Assembly (NCBI GenBank): GCA_963781785.1
Contig: CAWAHD010000002.1
Coordinates: 3,224,001-3,288,000, forward strand
From: CAWAHD01 sp963781785
GTDB taxonomy: Bacteria > Planctomycetota > Planctomycetia > Isosphaerales > Isosphaeraceae
Reading direction: 5' to 3'
DNA: 64,000 nucleotides
A model generated the notes under the pieces. The model worked only from the letters and a program-made list of their open reading frames with translations, was not told the origin of the DNA and searched no databases. Each line of letters starts with the position of its first letter. The first letter of the stretch is position 1. A program made the translations under genes and the position numbers. Shown piece by piece: positions 17,483 through 25,271 of the stretch.

Positions 17483-17650
17483 GTGATCGCCGTGGACGCG
17501 ACCGAAAAGCGTTACCCAAACGGACGACCCATTGAACCATGCCAATTGTGGGACAATTGGCCTTCGTTGGTGCGCCTCCACATGGCGACGGCAGTCCCCT
17601 GCGCAAACTCAAGCATTAATTGAGCCAGAGGCAAGGAGTTGCGATTCCAC

Positions 17651-17671
17651 AGTGCCACGGCGTATGGCACT
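17651..17671. repeat. Short hairpin repeat 1
   Basis: Perfect 7-bp arms AGTGCCA / TGGCACT around a 7-nt loop. It belongs to a cluster of three hairpins within 270 bp. Confidence 0.45.
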
Positions 17672-17688
17672 TGTGAGCATTTCTGGGT

Positions 17689-17714
17689 GCCACTGGTCGT
17701 ACGCGACCAGTGGC
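17689..17714. repeat. Short hairpin repeat 2 (GCCACTGGTCG arms)
   Basis: Perfect 11-bp arms GCCACTGGTCG (17689-17699) and CGACCAGTGGC (17704-17714) with a TACG loop. The same arm sequence recurs at 17898-17921, so this is a repeated unit rather than a lone palindrome. Confidence 0.6.
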
Positions 17715-17897
17715 TTCATTCCTTTCGTCGTTCGTGAGGAGTGGAATCCGTCGGTAGCATGAGCAAGTCAACTCGTGGCAATCACCGGGCTCATGAAATG
17801 GCTTGACGGACTTTCGCTGGCCACTCATGGCCGCTTTAGTGCAACCCGGCTATCGCCCTCGGGCAATGACCGGAGGTCGTCGGTCCTCCCGGCAAAA

Positions 17898-17921
17898 GCA
17901 CTGGTCGAGTACGACCAGTGG
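17898..17921. repeat. Short hairpin repeat 3 (CACTGGTCG arms)
   Basis: Arms GCACTGGTCG (17898-17907) and CGACCAGTGG (17912-17921) match over 9 of 10 bases around a 4-nt loop. It is a second copy of the hairpin at 17689-17714. Confidence 0.6.
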
Positions 17922-18471
17922 CACCCAAGCAAGAACGATCACCAGTGCCAGCCATCTGAGTGAGGGAACGTGACACAGGTCCTTTTCTAATTCGGGTTAT
18001 CACGAATTCAACGGTATTGCGATTAGCCTCAATGAGCCTCGGCCACTCCGGAACGCCCACAATGCAATCGAATTCTCTCATGAAATTTGAACCACGATGA
18101 GCGCGTCAAAGTACACGCGAGGATGCGACGGCCGCGACGGACGGCGCTTGAGAACCTCGTCAGATGACAGACCACGAATTGAGCCCAGCTCGTCGTGCGC
18201 GCTCTCTCTGCGCCGTACCATTATTATGCGACGGTGTCGAAAATTGGGGCGTACCTACCGCACGGTATAACGTACGAGACGCGCTCCCACGCGTTTGGCT
18301 AATTGGCGGTTGGGGTGTTATCCCGAATAATGTTGGGCGACATTAGCGAAGGGTCGACCGTGCGGCGTTGGTTTGTGCAGTGAGACCGCGACGAGGACGC
18401 CGTCCGGCACGAGGGACGCGATCTCCTCGTCAGACCAGAAGAGTCAGTCGGCCACGACGACGTCCCAATGC

Positions 18472-18556
18472 GGCTGAGCCGCAACCAAGCACGAAATCGG
18501 AAATCTCAAATCCGAAAAGATGCGCGCACGGCGCGGGGATGTTACAGACGTAGACT
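18472..18556 (+). repeat. 86-nt dispersed repeat, copy 1
   Basis: From GGCTGAGCCGCAACCAAGCA to GTTACAGACGTAGACT this 85-nt stretch recurs in the same orientation at 61873-61958, with one substitution and a small indel region. It contains a GAAATC-GAAATCTCAAATCCGAAAAG core and a CACGGCGCGGGGATG block. Neither copy lies in a recognisable gene. Confidence 0.8.
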
Positions 18557-18878
18557 TCAGGGCTGGAACCGAGCGATCACTCAACCTGCGGATGCCGACC
18601 TCGGTTGCGCTCACCTCGTGCCATTCAGCACGCAATGCCTGTCCTTCTCGTTCCCGTTGATAAAAACCGACCGCGCTGCGGAACTTCTGAGATGCCCCAC
18701 TCCGAATGGACTCTTCGGCTGGCAGGGCTAGAATACTCCAGGCATCGCGGAAACGGCCGCATGAAGTTCGGCACGCTTGTCGCGATCCTGAAATCCGAAG
18801 CCCATCAACGACGGCGTAGAGTATGACGGGGCCGTGCGGACCTTGGGAAACTCTGCCCGGTACACCAGGAAAAGCCAC

Positions 18879-19169
18879 ATGACCGTTTCCAACTGGACTG
18901 AAACCGATTCAGAGCGAGCCCAGCAGATCTGGTCGGACTATGAACATCACCACGATTCGGCGGAACAAGCCCGCCAGACTGCTGGGATCGACCCTGCTAG
19001 CGGTCGAATCTGGTTTGGCCATTCGATCCAAGACGTAATCGCTCAGCGAGTCGTCGCCGGGAGCGATGCCCCCTTGTACTTCGTGCGGGTTGGCTATGCG
19101 GCTTACTACCGGAGAAGTTGCTGCAGCGAGCGATCGGCTGTCGTGTCACTCCGAGGTGGACTTGAGTGA
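18879..19169 (+). CDS. Small conserved-looking hypothetical protein, possibly truncated at its C-terminus
   Basis: From ATG 18879 the frame encodes 96 residues. The central part (GIDPASGRIWFGHSIQDVIA, then PLYFVRVGYAAYYRR) resembles a short hypothetical family I associate with planctomycetes, with no known function. The last ~20 residues look unrelated and the frame ends just before the tRNA-Leu fragment. It may have lost its native end at the integration boundary. Confidence 0.5.
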   Translation: MTVSNWTETDSERAQQIWSDYEHHHDSAEQARQTAGIDPASGRIWFGHSIQDVIAQRVVAGSDAPLYFVRVGYAAYYRRSCCSERSAVVSLRGGLE

Positions 19170-19181
19170 ACCATGCATGTC

Positions 19182-19247
19182 GCAGACGCTGAGGACTCAA
19201 AATCCTCTGGGAGTAACCCCGTGTGGGTTCGATTCCCACCGCCGGTA
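19182..19247 (+). tRNA. tRNA-Leu(CAA) 3' fragment, probable integration scar
   Basis: The sequence reads D-loop end GCAGACGC, anticodon arm GAGGA-CTCAAAA-TCCTC (anticodon CAA), a class II variable arm, T arm GTGGG-TTCGATT-CCCAC (19223-19239) and acceptor strand CGCCGGT plus A. The 5' acceptor strand (ACCGGCG) and the first half of the D arm are missing, so it is not a functional tRNA. An integrase C-terminal remnant starts 130 bp downstream, which fits an attachment site left by an integrated element. Confidence 0.6.
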
Positions 19248-19377
19248 GTGGACTTACGATGAATATTTCAGGGGTAAGTGCGGAACGGACTTGGTAACAC
19301 TCCCGGTGTCGCATTGGAGTGGCGTCGCCCATTTCGTTCACGTTGAATGGAATTATGTATGGTGTCCCCGGTACTCG

Positions 19378-19557
19378 GACATCAACACGATCCGGGCCTG
19401 GCTTGGTCACGTCTCGCTGAACACAACGAATGTTTATGCGGAGGTTGATATGGAGATGAAGGCCAAGGCCCTGGCGAACTGTGAGGTTGGTGGTGAGCAG
19501 CCTCAGAAACCTTGGCGTGAACAGGAGGATGTCATGGCGTTCCTGCGGACGTTGTAG
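19378..19557 (+). pseudogene. Tyrosine recombinase/integrase, C-terminal stump
   Basis: The last ~60 codons read DINTIRAWLGHVSLNTTNVY followed by AEVDMEMKAKAL. This is the conserved C-terminal box of phage-type tyrosine recombinases, with the late catalytic His (LGHVS) and the nucleophile Tyr (NVY). Everything upstream, including the first catalytic Arg and the core-binding domain, is absent: preceding codons in the same frame (19291-19377) do not match. It is a dead fragment, placed next to the tRNA-Leu scar. Confidence 0.65.
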
Positions 19558-19998
19558 TTGGTTATGTGGCGTCCGGTCTACCAAGGGAACAGGGATTTCG
19601 GCCGCTATTGACTGGACGCCATGTAGTTTCCGGCGCTCCGCCGCCGATGCATGTGTTCCGCCTTCCGTCATAGTTCCCGCCAAACTGTCCGCGCCAGCAA
19701 TTGTTCATCGTTGCCGCACGAAGGATCTCGGAAAGGCGGATTCGTTGGGCTTGATCAGAGTATTCTACGCGCGGATCTCGATTTGCCCCGCATATTTCAC
19801 AGCTTACGGCGTTGGCGCCTCAGGATCGGGCTCGACGGGAAGCCAAGGACGATTCGCAGCGAGGCGATGCTTTCGCGTTATGCCCTCCCACTTTGAACGA
19901 AATTATTTGGCCCACCCCCGGGAAGTCTGATTTCTTGTCCAGAATTTACACTGACAATTTGAGCCCTCACCGTCTCGACCGTTGGGTGTCTTTCCAGG
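19558..19998. other. Intergenic, no gene seen
   Basis: About 440 bp between the integrase stump and the next gene. Frames are short and without motifs. Nothing to report. Confidence 0.5.
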
Positions 19999-20847
19999 AT
20001 GATAGTCGGAGTTGCTGATCAGGTCAGCGCCAGCTTGAGAAGCCGAGGAGACACGATCGTGGACATCAGGATCCATAGCAAGGACTGCTCCGGCGAGACG
20101 GCGTTTTGGTTGATGAATTACTCCGGAGTCATCGCGCGCATTCGCGAGGAAGTCGGGCGAGCGGTCTGCGCCCGCTCCGAGGCGGAAGGGAGAGAGCCGA
20201 CGGCCAAGGAGCTCGAGGAGGTCGAGGTCGCGGCGCGGTCAGTCCCCACAGAGATCAGCATCCCGGAGGAAGCATTCCGGGACGAGGGTGGCGTGGATGT
20301 CGGAGAGAGGATCTTGTCCAGCTTCTTTCCCGTTCATCGCCCCGCGGGAGCACGGATCGTCCAGCCCTTGGGCACGGGCTTCGACTTGTCCCCGTTGATC
20401 AAGGAGGGGGTCCGGATCCGCCGCGCATCGGGCGTCGACGATGCGTCGATTCGTACGCAGATCCTCAACGAGATGGCCAGGAGCCTTGACCAGTTCGGTA
20501 CCTACACTCGCGACCGAAAGATGCAGGCGTTGGACCGGGCGATCGACGAGGCGCTGGCGGAGCCCACAACAACGCGGCCGAAATCAAGCGCCATAATGGT
20601 CAAGGTGGCGCAGCGAATGGTCGCCGGAATCGTCAAGGCTGCCCGCAAGGAGGGGGTGACCGACACGGCCCTGCGCGAACATCTCGCCACGCACTTGGCC
20701 GGGATGCGGAGGGAGATGGAGAAAATGGCCGGGTTATCACCCTGGATGGTCGAGGAATCGCTCCGCGCCCACCAGCAGGCGACCGCCGAGGTCCTGGGGC
20801 CGGAGAATCCGCCCGTCCCGGAGCAAATGGGCCAAGAACAGCGATGA
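19999..20847 (+). CDS. Hypothetical protein of the accessory region
   Basis: 282 residues, hydrophilic, with no signal peptide or membrane span. The middle and C-terminal parts are strongly helical and charged (PTAKELEEVEVAARSVPTEI, then HLATHLAGMRREMEKMAGLS). Start at 19999 is an ATG; a GTG at 20059 (about residue 21, VDIRIHSKDC) is a possible alternative. Convergent with the HTH-like gene that follows. No family recognised; position next to integration debris suggests horizontally acquired cargo. Confidence 0.55.
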   Translation: MIVGVADQVSASLRSRGDTIVDIRIHSKDCSGETAFWLMNYSGVIARIREEVGRAVCARSEAEGREPTAKELEEVEVAARSVPTEISIPEEAFRDEGGVDVGERILSSFFPVHRPAGARIVQPLGTGFDLSPLIKEGVRIRRASGVDDASIRTQILNEMARSLDQFGTYTRDRKMQALDRAIDEALAEPTTTRPKSSAIMVKVAQRMVAGIVKAARKEGVTDTALREHLATHLAGMRREMEKMAGLSPWMVEESLRAHQQATAEVLGPENPPVPEQMGQEQR

Positions 20848-20866
20848 GATGCGCCTCTTAATACGA

Positions 20867-21286
20867 TCACGTGAGGGCAAGCATTCGCAATGATTCACCA
20901 CGGTCTTCGATCCCGGTCCTTGCCGCGTTCTTGGCAAAGGCCTCGACCAGCCTGTCGCGAAATTCGCGGTACGGCGCGGCATCTGGGTCACCCGTGTGGC
21001 TCTTGGCGACGAATGCGTAGTACCGGCGCTGGGTGACCCTCGCCGCCTTCAAGGCCTGCCGGAGCCCCCATCCCTCCCAGCAGAGCGCCACGATCGTCTC
21101 GGCCGCTATCGGCTCCAGCGGCGGGATCGCCCGCGCACCACGGCTGAGCTTACCGACGACTTGGTCGGTCCATCGCTCGTCCCACCCCCAACGCAAGCGG
21201 TTGGTTCGCAGGACGGCTATCATGTCCGTACTGTCGATCGGCGGTAAAGACTGCGGTGAGTCCACTCGCATGGGTCGGTCCTCCAC
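20867..21286 (-). CDS. Small HTH-like protein (phage terminase small-subunit type fold?)
   Basis: 139 residues. The segment CWEGWGLRQALKAARVTQRR YYAF resembles the homeodomain-like HTH seen in terminase small subunits and related phage DNA-binding proteins, and a helix YREFRDRLVEAFAKNA follows. No ATPase or large-subunit gene is adjacent. Start is uncertain because its 5' end overlaps the tail of the LRR gene frame. The phage link is tentative. Confidence 0.45.
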   Translation of the reverse strand: MEDRPMRVDSPQSLPPIDSTDMIAVLRTNRLRWGWDERWTDQVVGKLSRGARAIPPLEPIAAETIVALCWEGWGLRQALKAARVTQRRYYAFVAKSHTGDPDAAPYREFRDRLVEAFAKNAARTGIEDRGESLRMLALT

Positions 21287-21906
21287 TGGCCGGTGCGGCA
21301 GGCGTGAGTTCTCTTCCCGATCGAGAATACCTTCTGGAAAGAGCTGGTATCAGGTAACTCGCGATGAGCCGTTAGAGGTACCGGCGACAGCCTCATCGCC
21401 AACGACAATTTACGAAGTTCGCTCATCTCCCCGATGCGGAGAAGTGAGCGCCCGGTAATCCTGTTCGATCGGAGGTCAAGCGCCCGTAGGTTTTTGAGTC
21501 GCCAAAGCTCTTCGGCACCCGCATCGGTCACGCTCGTGTTGATGACGGTCAACTCTTGGAGCCAGGGTAGCCGACACGCCGCCCGCAGCGCCTCATCGTC
21601 GCATTCGGATCCGTTCAGGAGTACATAGGTTATCGCATTGAATACATCTGGATCGAACGTCCGGCGCACCCACTCAGGCCATGGTGATTTGGGCCTCGGA
21701 AAGATAGGCGTTCCGTTCGACCATTGCCAGTTGCAAGCAAATTGGCCGCCGACTCGCTTGATCACCGCGACGGCTTCACGCTGCGCGCGGGCGCGGTAAG
21801 GAATCCAGCCAAGCCCTCCTCCCAGAACAAGGACAAGTGCCATCAGGCCCGACACGCTGAATCGAAGTCGACGGCGCGACGACTTGGGCAACGGTTGGTC
21901 TGACAT
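21220..21906 (-). CDS. Membrane-anchored leucine-rich-repeat protein, 3' end disrupted
   Basis: From ATG 21906 (MSDQPLPKSSRRRLRFSVSG) a basic start leads into one membrane helix (LMALVLVLGGGLGWIPY). A periplasmic part with LRR units follows (LPWLQELTVINTSVTDAGAE, then LKNLRALDLRSNRITG). After about residue 170 the frame loses the repeat pattern; another frame near 21380-21355 reads VVGDEAVAGTSNG and stops, so a one-base shift is likely. Such LRR proteins with an RxxLRFSVRGLM-type start are common in Isosphaeraceae; function unknown. Confidence 0.6.
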   Translation of the reverse strand: MSDQPLPKSSRRRLRFSVSGLMALVLVLGGGLGWIPYRARAQREAVAVIKRVGGQFACNWQWSNGTPIFPRPKSPWPEWVRRTFDPDVFNAITYVLLNGSECDDEALRAACRLPWLQELTVINTSVTDAGAEELWRLKNLRALDLRSNRITGRSLLRIGEMSELRKLSLAMRLSPVPLTAHRELPDTSSFQKVFSIGKRTHACRTGQWRTDPCEWTHRSLYRRSTVRT

Positions 21907-22291
21907 CACGTTCCTTTCACGCGGCAAATCTGGTTTCTAGTCCAGGCTTTACATTGGAAAGGTGACGTAACTTATTATTTACAGTAGAAACTTTCATTTT
22001 TTCTATGTGTATATTCACCCCTTATACATGCGACATTTGTAAAGTACGTCTTCTCAGAAGTGGTCATGCGTTCCGATGTGCGCCGATTGAATCCTAGAGG
22101 ATACCGCTCCTTTTGATTAACTGCACCCTCCAAAAACCTGCGCCTCCGGGGACGAGTCGCCGTAGTGCATCTCTTCGATCGGCGCAACCGGCGCATTCAC
22201 AATGCGTGTCATTCTACCTATACTTATGGATGAACCGGTTCAGGCACGTTAGTACCGCAAAAGAAAGGAGAGACAATGAGCCCAAGCGGAG
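21907..22291. other. Intergenic region with an AT-rich core
   Basis: No gene seen. About 21945-22060 is markedly AT-rich for this genome (for example ACTTATTATTTACAGTAG and CATTTTTTCTATGTGTATAT). It sits between the LRR gene and the toxin-antitoxin cluster. It may be promoter-rich or of foreign origin. Confidence 0.5.
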
Positions 22292-22657
22292 TCACACGCG
22301 TGGCCCATTACGCAACGCCTGTGTTGCACTCCAGTTGCGACCGGCGGGAATCTCAGCGGGCTCCTCTGCGCGGCATACGCATTGCAAATCCTTGCCTTTC
22401 GCCGCTACCCCTTCGATTCCGGTTTTACCCGAATGATCATCGGAAACTGTGTCGACGAGTCGTTGATACGCCCGCGCAAGATCCTCGGGTCGGCGGGACT
22501 TCCGGAGCACGGTGTACCAACCAGAGAGTTGCTCCTCCACGCTGATGACGGTGATCGCGAGATCAGACGGGCGCCTGGCCGCGCATTCCTGCGACACCTT
22601 GGGATGCCCATGCTGGAGCAACGACAGGGTATCCGTATCCAGGATGTACAGCGTCAT
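22292..22657 (-). CDS. VapC-like PIN-domain toxin, C-terminus lost by frameshift or truncation
   Basis: 121 residues. The first ~70 match a PIN nuclease: LYILDTDTLSLLQHGHPKV with the first acidic residues, then ITVISVEEQLSGWYTVLRKS with the conserved Glu. The last 50 residues no longer match, and the expected second acidic cluster (D-x-x-I-A-x-x-A region) is missing, so activity is doubtful. The start overlaps the stop of the upstream antitoxin-like gene by ATGA, the normal toxin-antitoxin arrangement. Confidence 0.6.
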   Translation of the reverse strand: MTLYILDTDTLSLLQHGHPKVSQECAARRPSDLAITVISVEEQLSGWYTVLRKSRRPEDLARAYQRLVDTVSDDHSGKTGIEGVAAKGKDLQCVCRAEEPAEIPAGRNWSATQALRNGPRV

Positions 22658-22962
22658 GGATCGCCGTCGTCCTGATCCTCAACGACCTTGCCTCGGTACT
22701 CGGCAATTGCTTCCTGCCACTCGTCGAATAGCGGTTCGTCCCGGAAAATCCCGGCGATTGCGGTCCATGGATTCTCCTCGGTCGCGTCGACGTCCATGGG
22801 AACGAGAACCGATCCTTCGACCATTCGGTGATTGATGGCCTCACGAAGCCGCGAGAGAGCCTCTATTGGGGTCGCACCCTGGGCCGAGACCTCGAACGGA
22901 CAACCACCGTTCGCCCGGAATCCGTCTTCTGCAATCGGCTCGATCAGGACAGGAATCTTCAT
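22654..22962 (-). CDS. Antitoxin-like partner of the PIN protein (HicB-like fold)
   Basis: 102 residues from ATG 22962. The segment IPVLIEPIAEDGFRANGGCP followed by GATPIEALSRLREAINHR has the partial RNase-H-like pattern of HicB-type antitoxins. The C-terminal NPWTAIAGIFRDEPLFDEWQ is typical of antitoxins paired with PIN toxins in cyanobacteria and planctomycetes. It overlaps the PIN gene by 4 bp. Expected to neutralise the toxin and perhaps autoregulate. Confidence 0.65.
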   Translation of the reverse strand: MKIPVLIEPIAEDGFRANGGCPFEVSAQGATPIEALSRLREAINHRMVEGSVLVPMDVDATEENPWTAIAGIFRDEPLFDEWQEAIAEYRGKVVEDQDDGDP

Positions 22963-23076
22963 GACAAACCCGCGCTGGCTCATAACCGTCCGGGCGAAAT
23001 CGGTTCACACACGTGCGCTACTACCATACGACGGACCGACACGGAGGTGAACACGGGAACCGGCCGAAGGAAATGA

Positions 23077-23342
23077 GTGCTGGGACAGAATCGGGTTCGC
23101 CCGGAATACACGGGGCGGCTGTTCCGCGAGGGGAAGAGCGCGATTTCGGCCGAACTGGCGGGAATTCTCGCTCGGTTGGGCACGAGCGCGGAGGGCTGGC
23201 AGGCCCGGCTGGAGAAGCTCAAAAGCGGGCGACTGCTGGAACGGTTCCTGCCGGGCAGCCGCAAGCAGGTACTTTCGCGGAGCGAAAGGCGACGATTGAG
23301 GTGCACGACCTGGCCAATCTGGGCGGATGCCCCGCGCAATAA
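23077..23342 (+). pseudogene. Fragment of a mobile-element-associated ORF (frameshifted)
   Basis: The plus strand reads RVRPEYTGRLFREGKSAISA, then LARLGTSAEGWQARLEKLKS, and after a shift near 23265 ends DLANLGGCPAQ in another frame. The pattern resembles the C-terminal region of a repeated planctomycete ORF that I associate with transposases, but I cannot name the family with certainty. No start or catalytic part is present. Confidence 0.35.
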
Positions 23343-23591
23343 AGCGAATTGGTGAAGAATCCGTATCCGTCGTGGACCTGACGCCGCGTCGAGAAGGCGA
23401 TCGATACTCAACATCCGGTGGTTCGAAGTGGCTTCGCTTCGACGTCATGAACCGAGACCACAATCGAGAAACGGTCTTTGCCGATGACAAGGATCGTCAA
23501 GCTTTTTTCGTGAAGGGTCACGTTTTTCGCTTCATTTTCGCCGCGAGGGCGAATGCACTGGCCGTTCTCGTTGTCGCCGGTCCGAATCGGC

Positions 23592-24188
23592 TCAGCGCTC
23601 ATGCTTGGGACCGTGATCTTTGTCACTGTTGTGTTTCCGGCGCGGGCTTTGCCGACGTCGCGGCCTCCGGCCGGACTTTGGCTCTGGAACCTCGGGCCCT
23701 GGCTGGGAGGCCCGTTGCAGCTTGCCTTCGAGTTCCAGGGCCTTCTTGAGCTTGGCTGCGTCCACAAGGTCTTGTGGCCGCCCGGCGGCCAGCTTCGCAG
23801 TGAGGAGGTCTCCCAGGTTGAGGAAGTTTGCCGTCGTGCCGCCGATATCGAAGGTCCGACGGTTCCTCCAACAGGCTTTGAATTCCACACCAGGTATGCT
23901 TTTAAGTATGTCGATTCGGTTGGGAGCCACTCCGATGACGAGGAAGTCTTGCTTGTTGGTCAACGCCTTCGCGGTGGCGCCAAAAAGCGGTGCGCCGAAC
24001 TCCTTCAGAGCGGCGTGGACACGCTTGGCATTTTCGTTCGTCGGGTTAACCCAGATGTCGAGGTCTTTGGTGCCGCGGGGCTCGGCGTACACGCCCACGG
24101 CATGGGCTCCGATGACGAGATATTGAGCCTGCCACCGGTTCAGAGCTTCCAAGAGCTCCCTCATGTCGTTGCTGAGTTGCTCAGGCAC
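23592..24188 (-). CDS. MNT/AbiEii-type nucleotidyltransferase (probable toxin of a TA pair)
   Basis: 198 residues. The nucleotidyltransferase signature is intact: VIGAHAVGVYAEPRGTKDLD with the D-L-D metal pair, followed by GVAPNRIDILKSIPGVEF and NLGDLLTAKLAAGRPQDLVD. The C-terminal 40 residues are a basic tail. Proteins of this DUF6036-like group are usually the toxin half of nucleotidyltransferase TA or abortive-infection systems. The start overlaps the upstream small gene by 8 bp. Target RNA unknown. Confidence 0.75.
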   Translation of the reverse strand: MPEQLSNDMRELLEALNRWQAQYLVIGAHAVGVYAEPRGTKDLDIWVNPTNENAKRVHAALKEFGAPLFGATAKALTNKQDFLVIGVAPNRIDILKSIPGVEFKACWRNRRTFDIGGTTANFLNLGDLLTAKLAAGRPQDLVDAAKLKKALELEGKLQRASQPGPEVPEPKSGRRPRRRQSPRRKHNSDKDHGPKHER

Positions 24189-24468
24189 GAGCGGTTTCTT
24201 CCGAGGTGGCGAGGTCGCGCGCCTCAGTGGCCTTGTTACTTGTTAACCATGGGACGGGATGAATCTCGATATGAGATCGGTCAACCCGTTGAAGTTCGGG
24301 GTCCAGGCCACGAGCCGTGAACCACAAGCCGAGCATCTGGTAGATGGCGTTCCATGCCGCCGGCGCCCCGAGCGCCTGCCATTCGAGGATGGTTTCTTCA
24401 AGGAGCTTCTCCTGGTCTTCCGGGCTGAAATCACGAATCCGGACGGGTCTGTTTCGTCGGTCGCTCAT
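24181..24468 (-). CDS. Small partner of the nucleotidyltransferase (antitoxin-like)
   Basis: 95 residues from ATG 24468; an upstream start at 24513 would add 15. It is acidic and helical (FSPEDQEKLLEETILEWQAL), with a WNAIYQMLGLWF segment. It overlaps the nucleotidyltransferase gene by 8 bp, so it is probably co-translated and acts as the antitoxin or accessory subunit. No DNA-binding motif seen. Role inferred from context only. Confidence 0.55.
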   Translation of the reverse strand: MSDRRNRPVRIRDFSPEDQEKLLEETILEWQALGAPAAWNAIYQMLGLWFTARGLDPELQRVDRSHIEIHPVPWLTSNKATEARDLATSEETARA

Positions 24469-24588
24469 AGGCTGAGTGTACCACGGCGAATGACGGGCGA
24501 CAGCACTCTCCACTGGCCCGCCCTGGCCGCAATTCCAATGCGTGTCCCGTGCCGCTCGCGGCGCTCTGCAAGAACCCCTATGCTGGGT

Positions 24589-25080
24589 TTACCTCAATTT
24601 GGTGAGTGGCAGCACAAGCTGTCTCGGTTGGCTGCCGAAAGGCACCAAGCCGTGGTGCCGGTAGAAGGCTTCCGCCGGGTCGTCCTTGGCATCAACCAAC
24701 ATGGCGAAGACGGCGATTTCCGAGCGCAGCGATCGCTGTACGGCATCCCACAGCAGGGCCGCACCGAGCTTGCGCCCGCGATAAGCCTGGTCGACCGCTA
24801 GCCGCCCGAGTCGTGCAACGGGAACGGATGAATAGCGCGGCAACCGCTTCGCAAGCTCCGACGGCATATCGGCCAGGGGGATGCCGGCTGCGGCAAGCGT
24901 AAAGTAGCCAGCGACCTTGCCTCCCAGCGTTTCGATCGCTACATAACACGCCGTCGCGCGACGGCGGACATCCTGCCCTGCCTGCTTCCGGAAATACCGG
25001 TCGAGTGGCTCGACGCCGCAGCAGAAACTCTCCCTGTCATGGCTTGGATCGACTACCTCAATGATAAACTGCCCAGTCAT
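24589..25080 (-). CDS. GNAT acetyltransferase, TacT/AtaT-like toxin
   Basis: 163 residues, the size of TacT-type toxins. It begins with the typical FCCGVEPLDRYFRKQAGQDV segment, has the acetyl-CoA loop LGRLAVDQAYRGRKLGAALL, and the late VDAKDDPAEAFYRHHGLVPF motif with the conserved Tyr. These toxins acetylate the amino group of charged tRNAs and block translation; that activity is family knowledge. Its start overlaps the stop of the antitoxin fragment (TAATG). The toxin itself looks intact. Confidence 0.82.
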   Translation of the reverse strand: MTGQFIIEVVDPSHDRESFCCGVEPLDRYFRKQAGQDVRRRATACYVAIETLGGKVAGYFTLAAAGIPLADMPSELAKRLPRYSSVPVARLGRLAVDQAYRGRKLGAALLWDAVQRSLRSEIAVFAMLVDAKDDPAEAFYRHHGLVPFGSQPRQLVLPLTKLR

Positions 25081-25271
25081 TACCGAGGTTTCCGGATCAG
25101 TCGGGCATGGGCTTTCCCGGCTCGCTTCAGAGCGGGCGAGAACTCCGGCGGATTCAGCAGAAGGTTCACGAATCGCTCTTGATCTGCGACCGAAAGACGG
25201 ATGAGTTGCGTCCTATCAAACCCGCGTGGCACCGGTTTCTGGGTGTCGAAGCCGGATGGGGATGAGTGCAT
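25080..25271 (-). pseudogene. DUF1778/TacA-type antitoxin lacking its DNA-binding N-terminus
   Basis: Residues from about 21 onward (TQLIRLSVADQERFVNLLLN PPEFSPALKRA) match the toxin-neutralising C-terminal tail of DUF1778 antitoxins. The preceding ~20 codons overlap the end of the J/FN3 gene in another frame, and no ribbon-helix-helix domain is present; an intact antitoxin would be about 90-100 residues. The neutralising tail might still work, but operator binding and autoregulation should be lost. Confidence 0.6.

Larger units (their letters stand above)
16406..18833. other. Gene-poor, hairpin-rich region
   Basis: About 2.4 kb without a convincing gene. Long frames exist on both strands but are Arg/Ser/Pro-rich and lack family motifs. 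It holds a 25-bp inverted repeat (17426-17482), three smaller hairpins (17651-17921), two imperfect copies of a GCGACG-GCAGTCCCCTGCGCAA motif (about 17253 and 17584) and the first copy of an 86-nt dispersed repeat (18472-18556). It looks like accumulated repeat and transposon residue. Confidence 0.6.

Noticed and set aside
16631..17581. 316-codon minus-strand frame in the repeat region
   Set aside because: No domain, Arg/Ser/Pro-biased, crosses the 17426 inverted repeat; compositionally non-coding.
18997..19683. 228-codon minus-strand frame
   Set aside because: It reads through the tRNA-Leu fragment (AVGIEPTRGYSQRILS artefact) and the integrase remnant in antisense.
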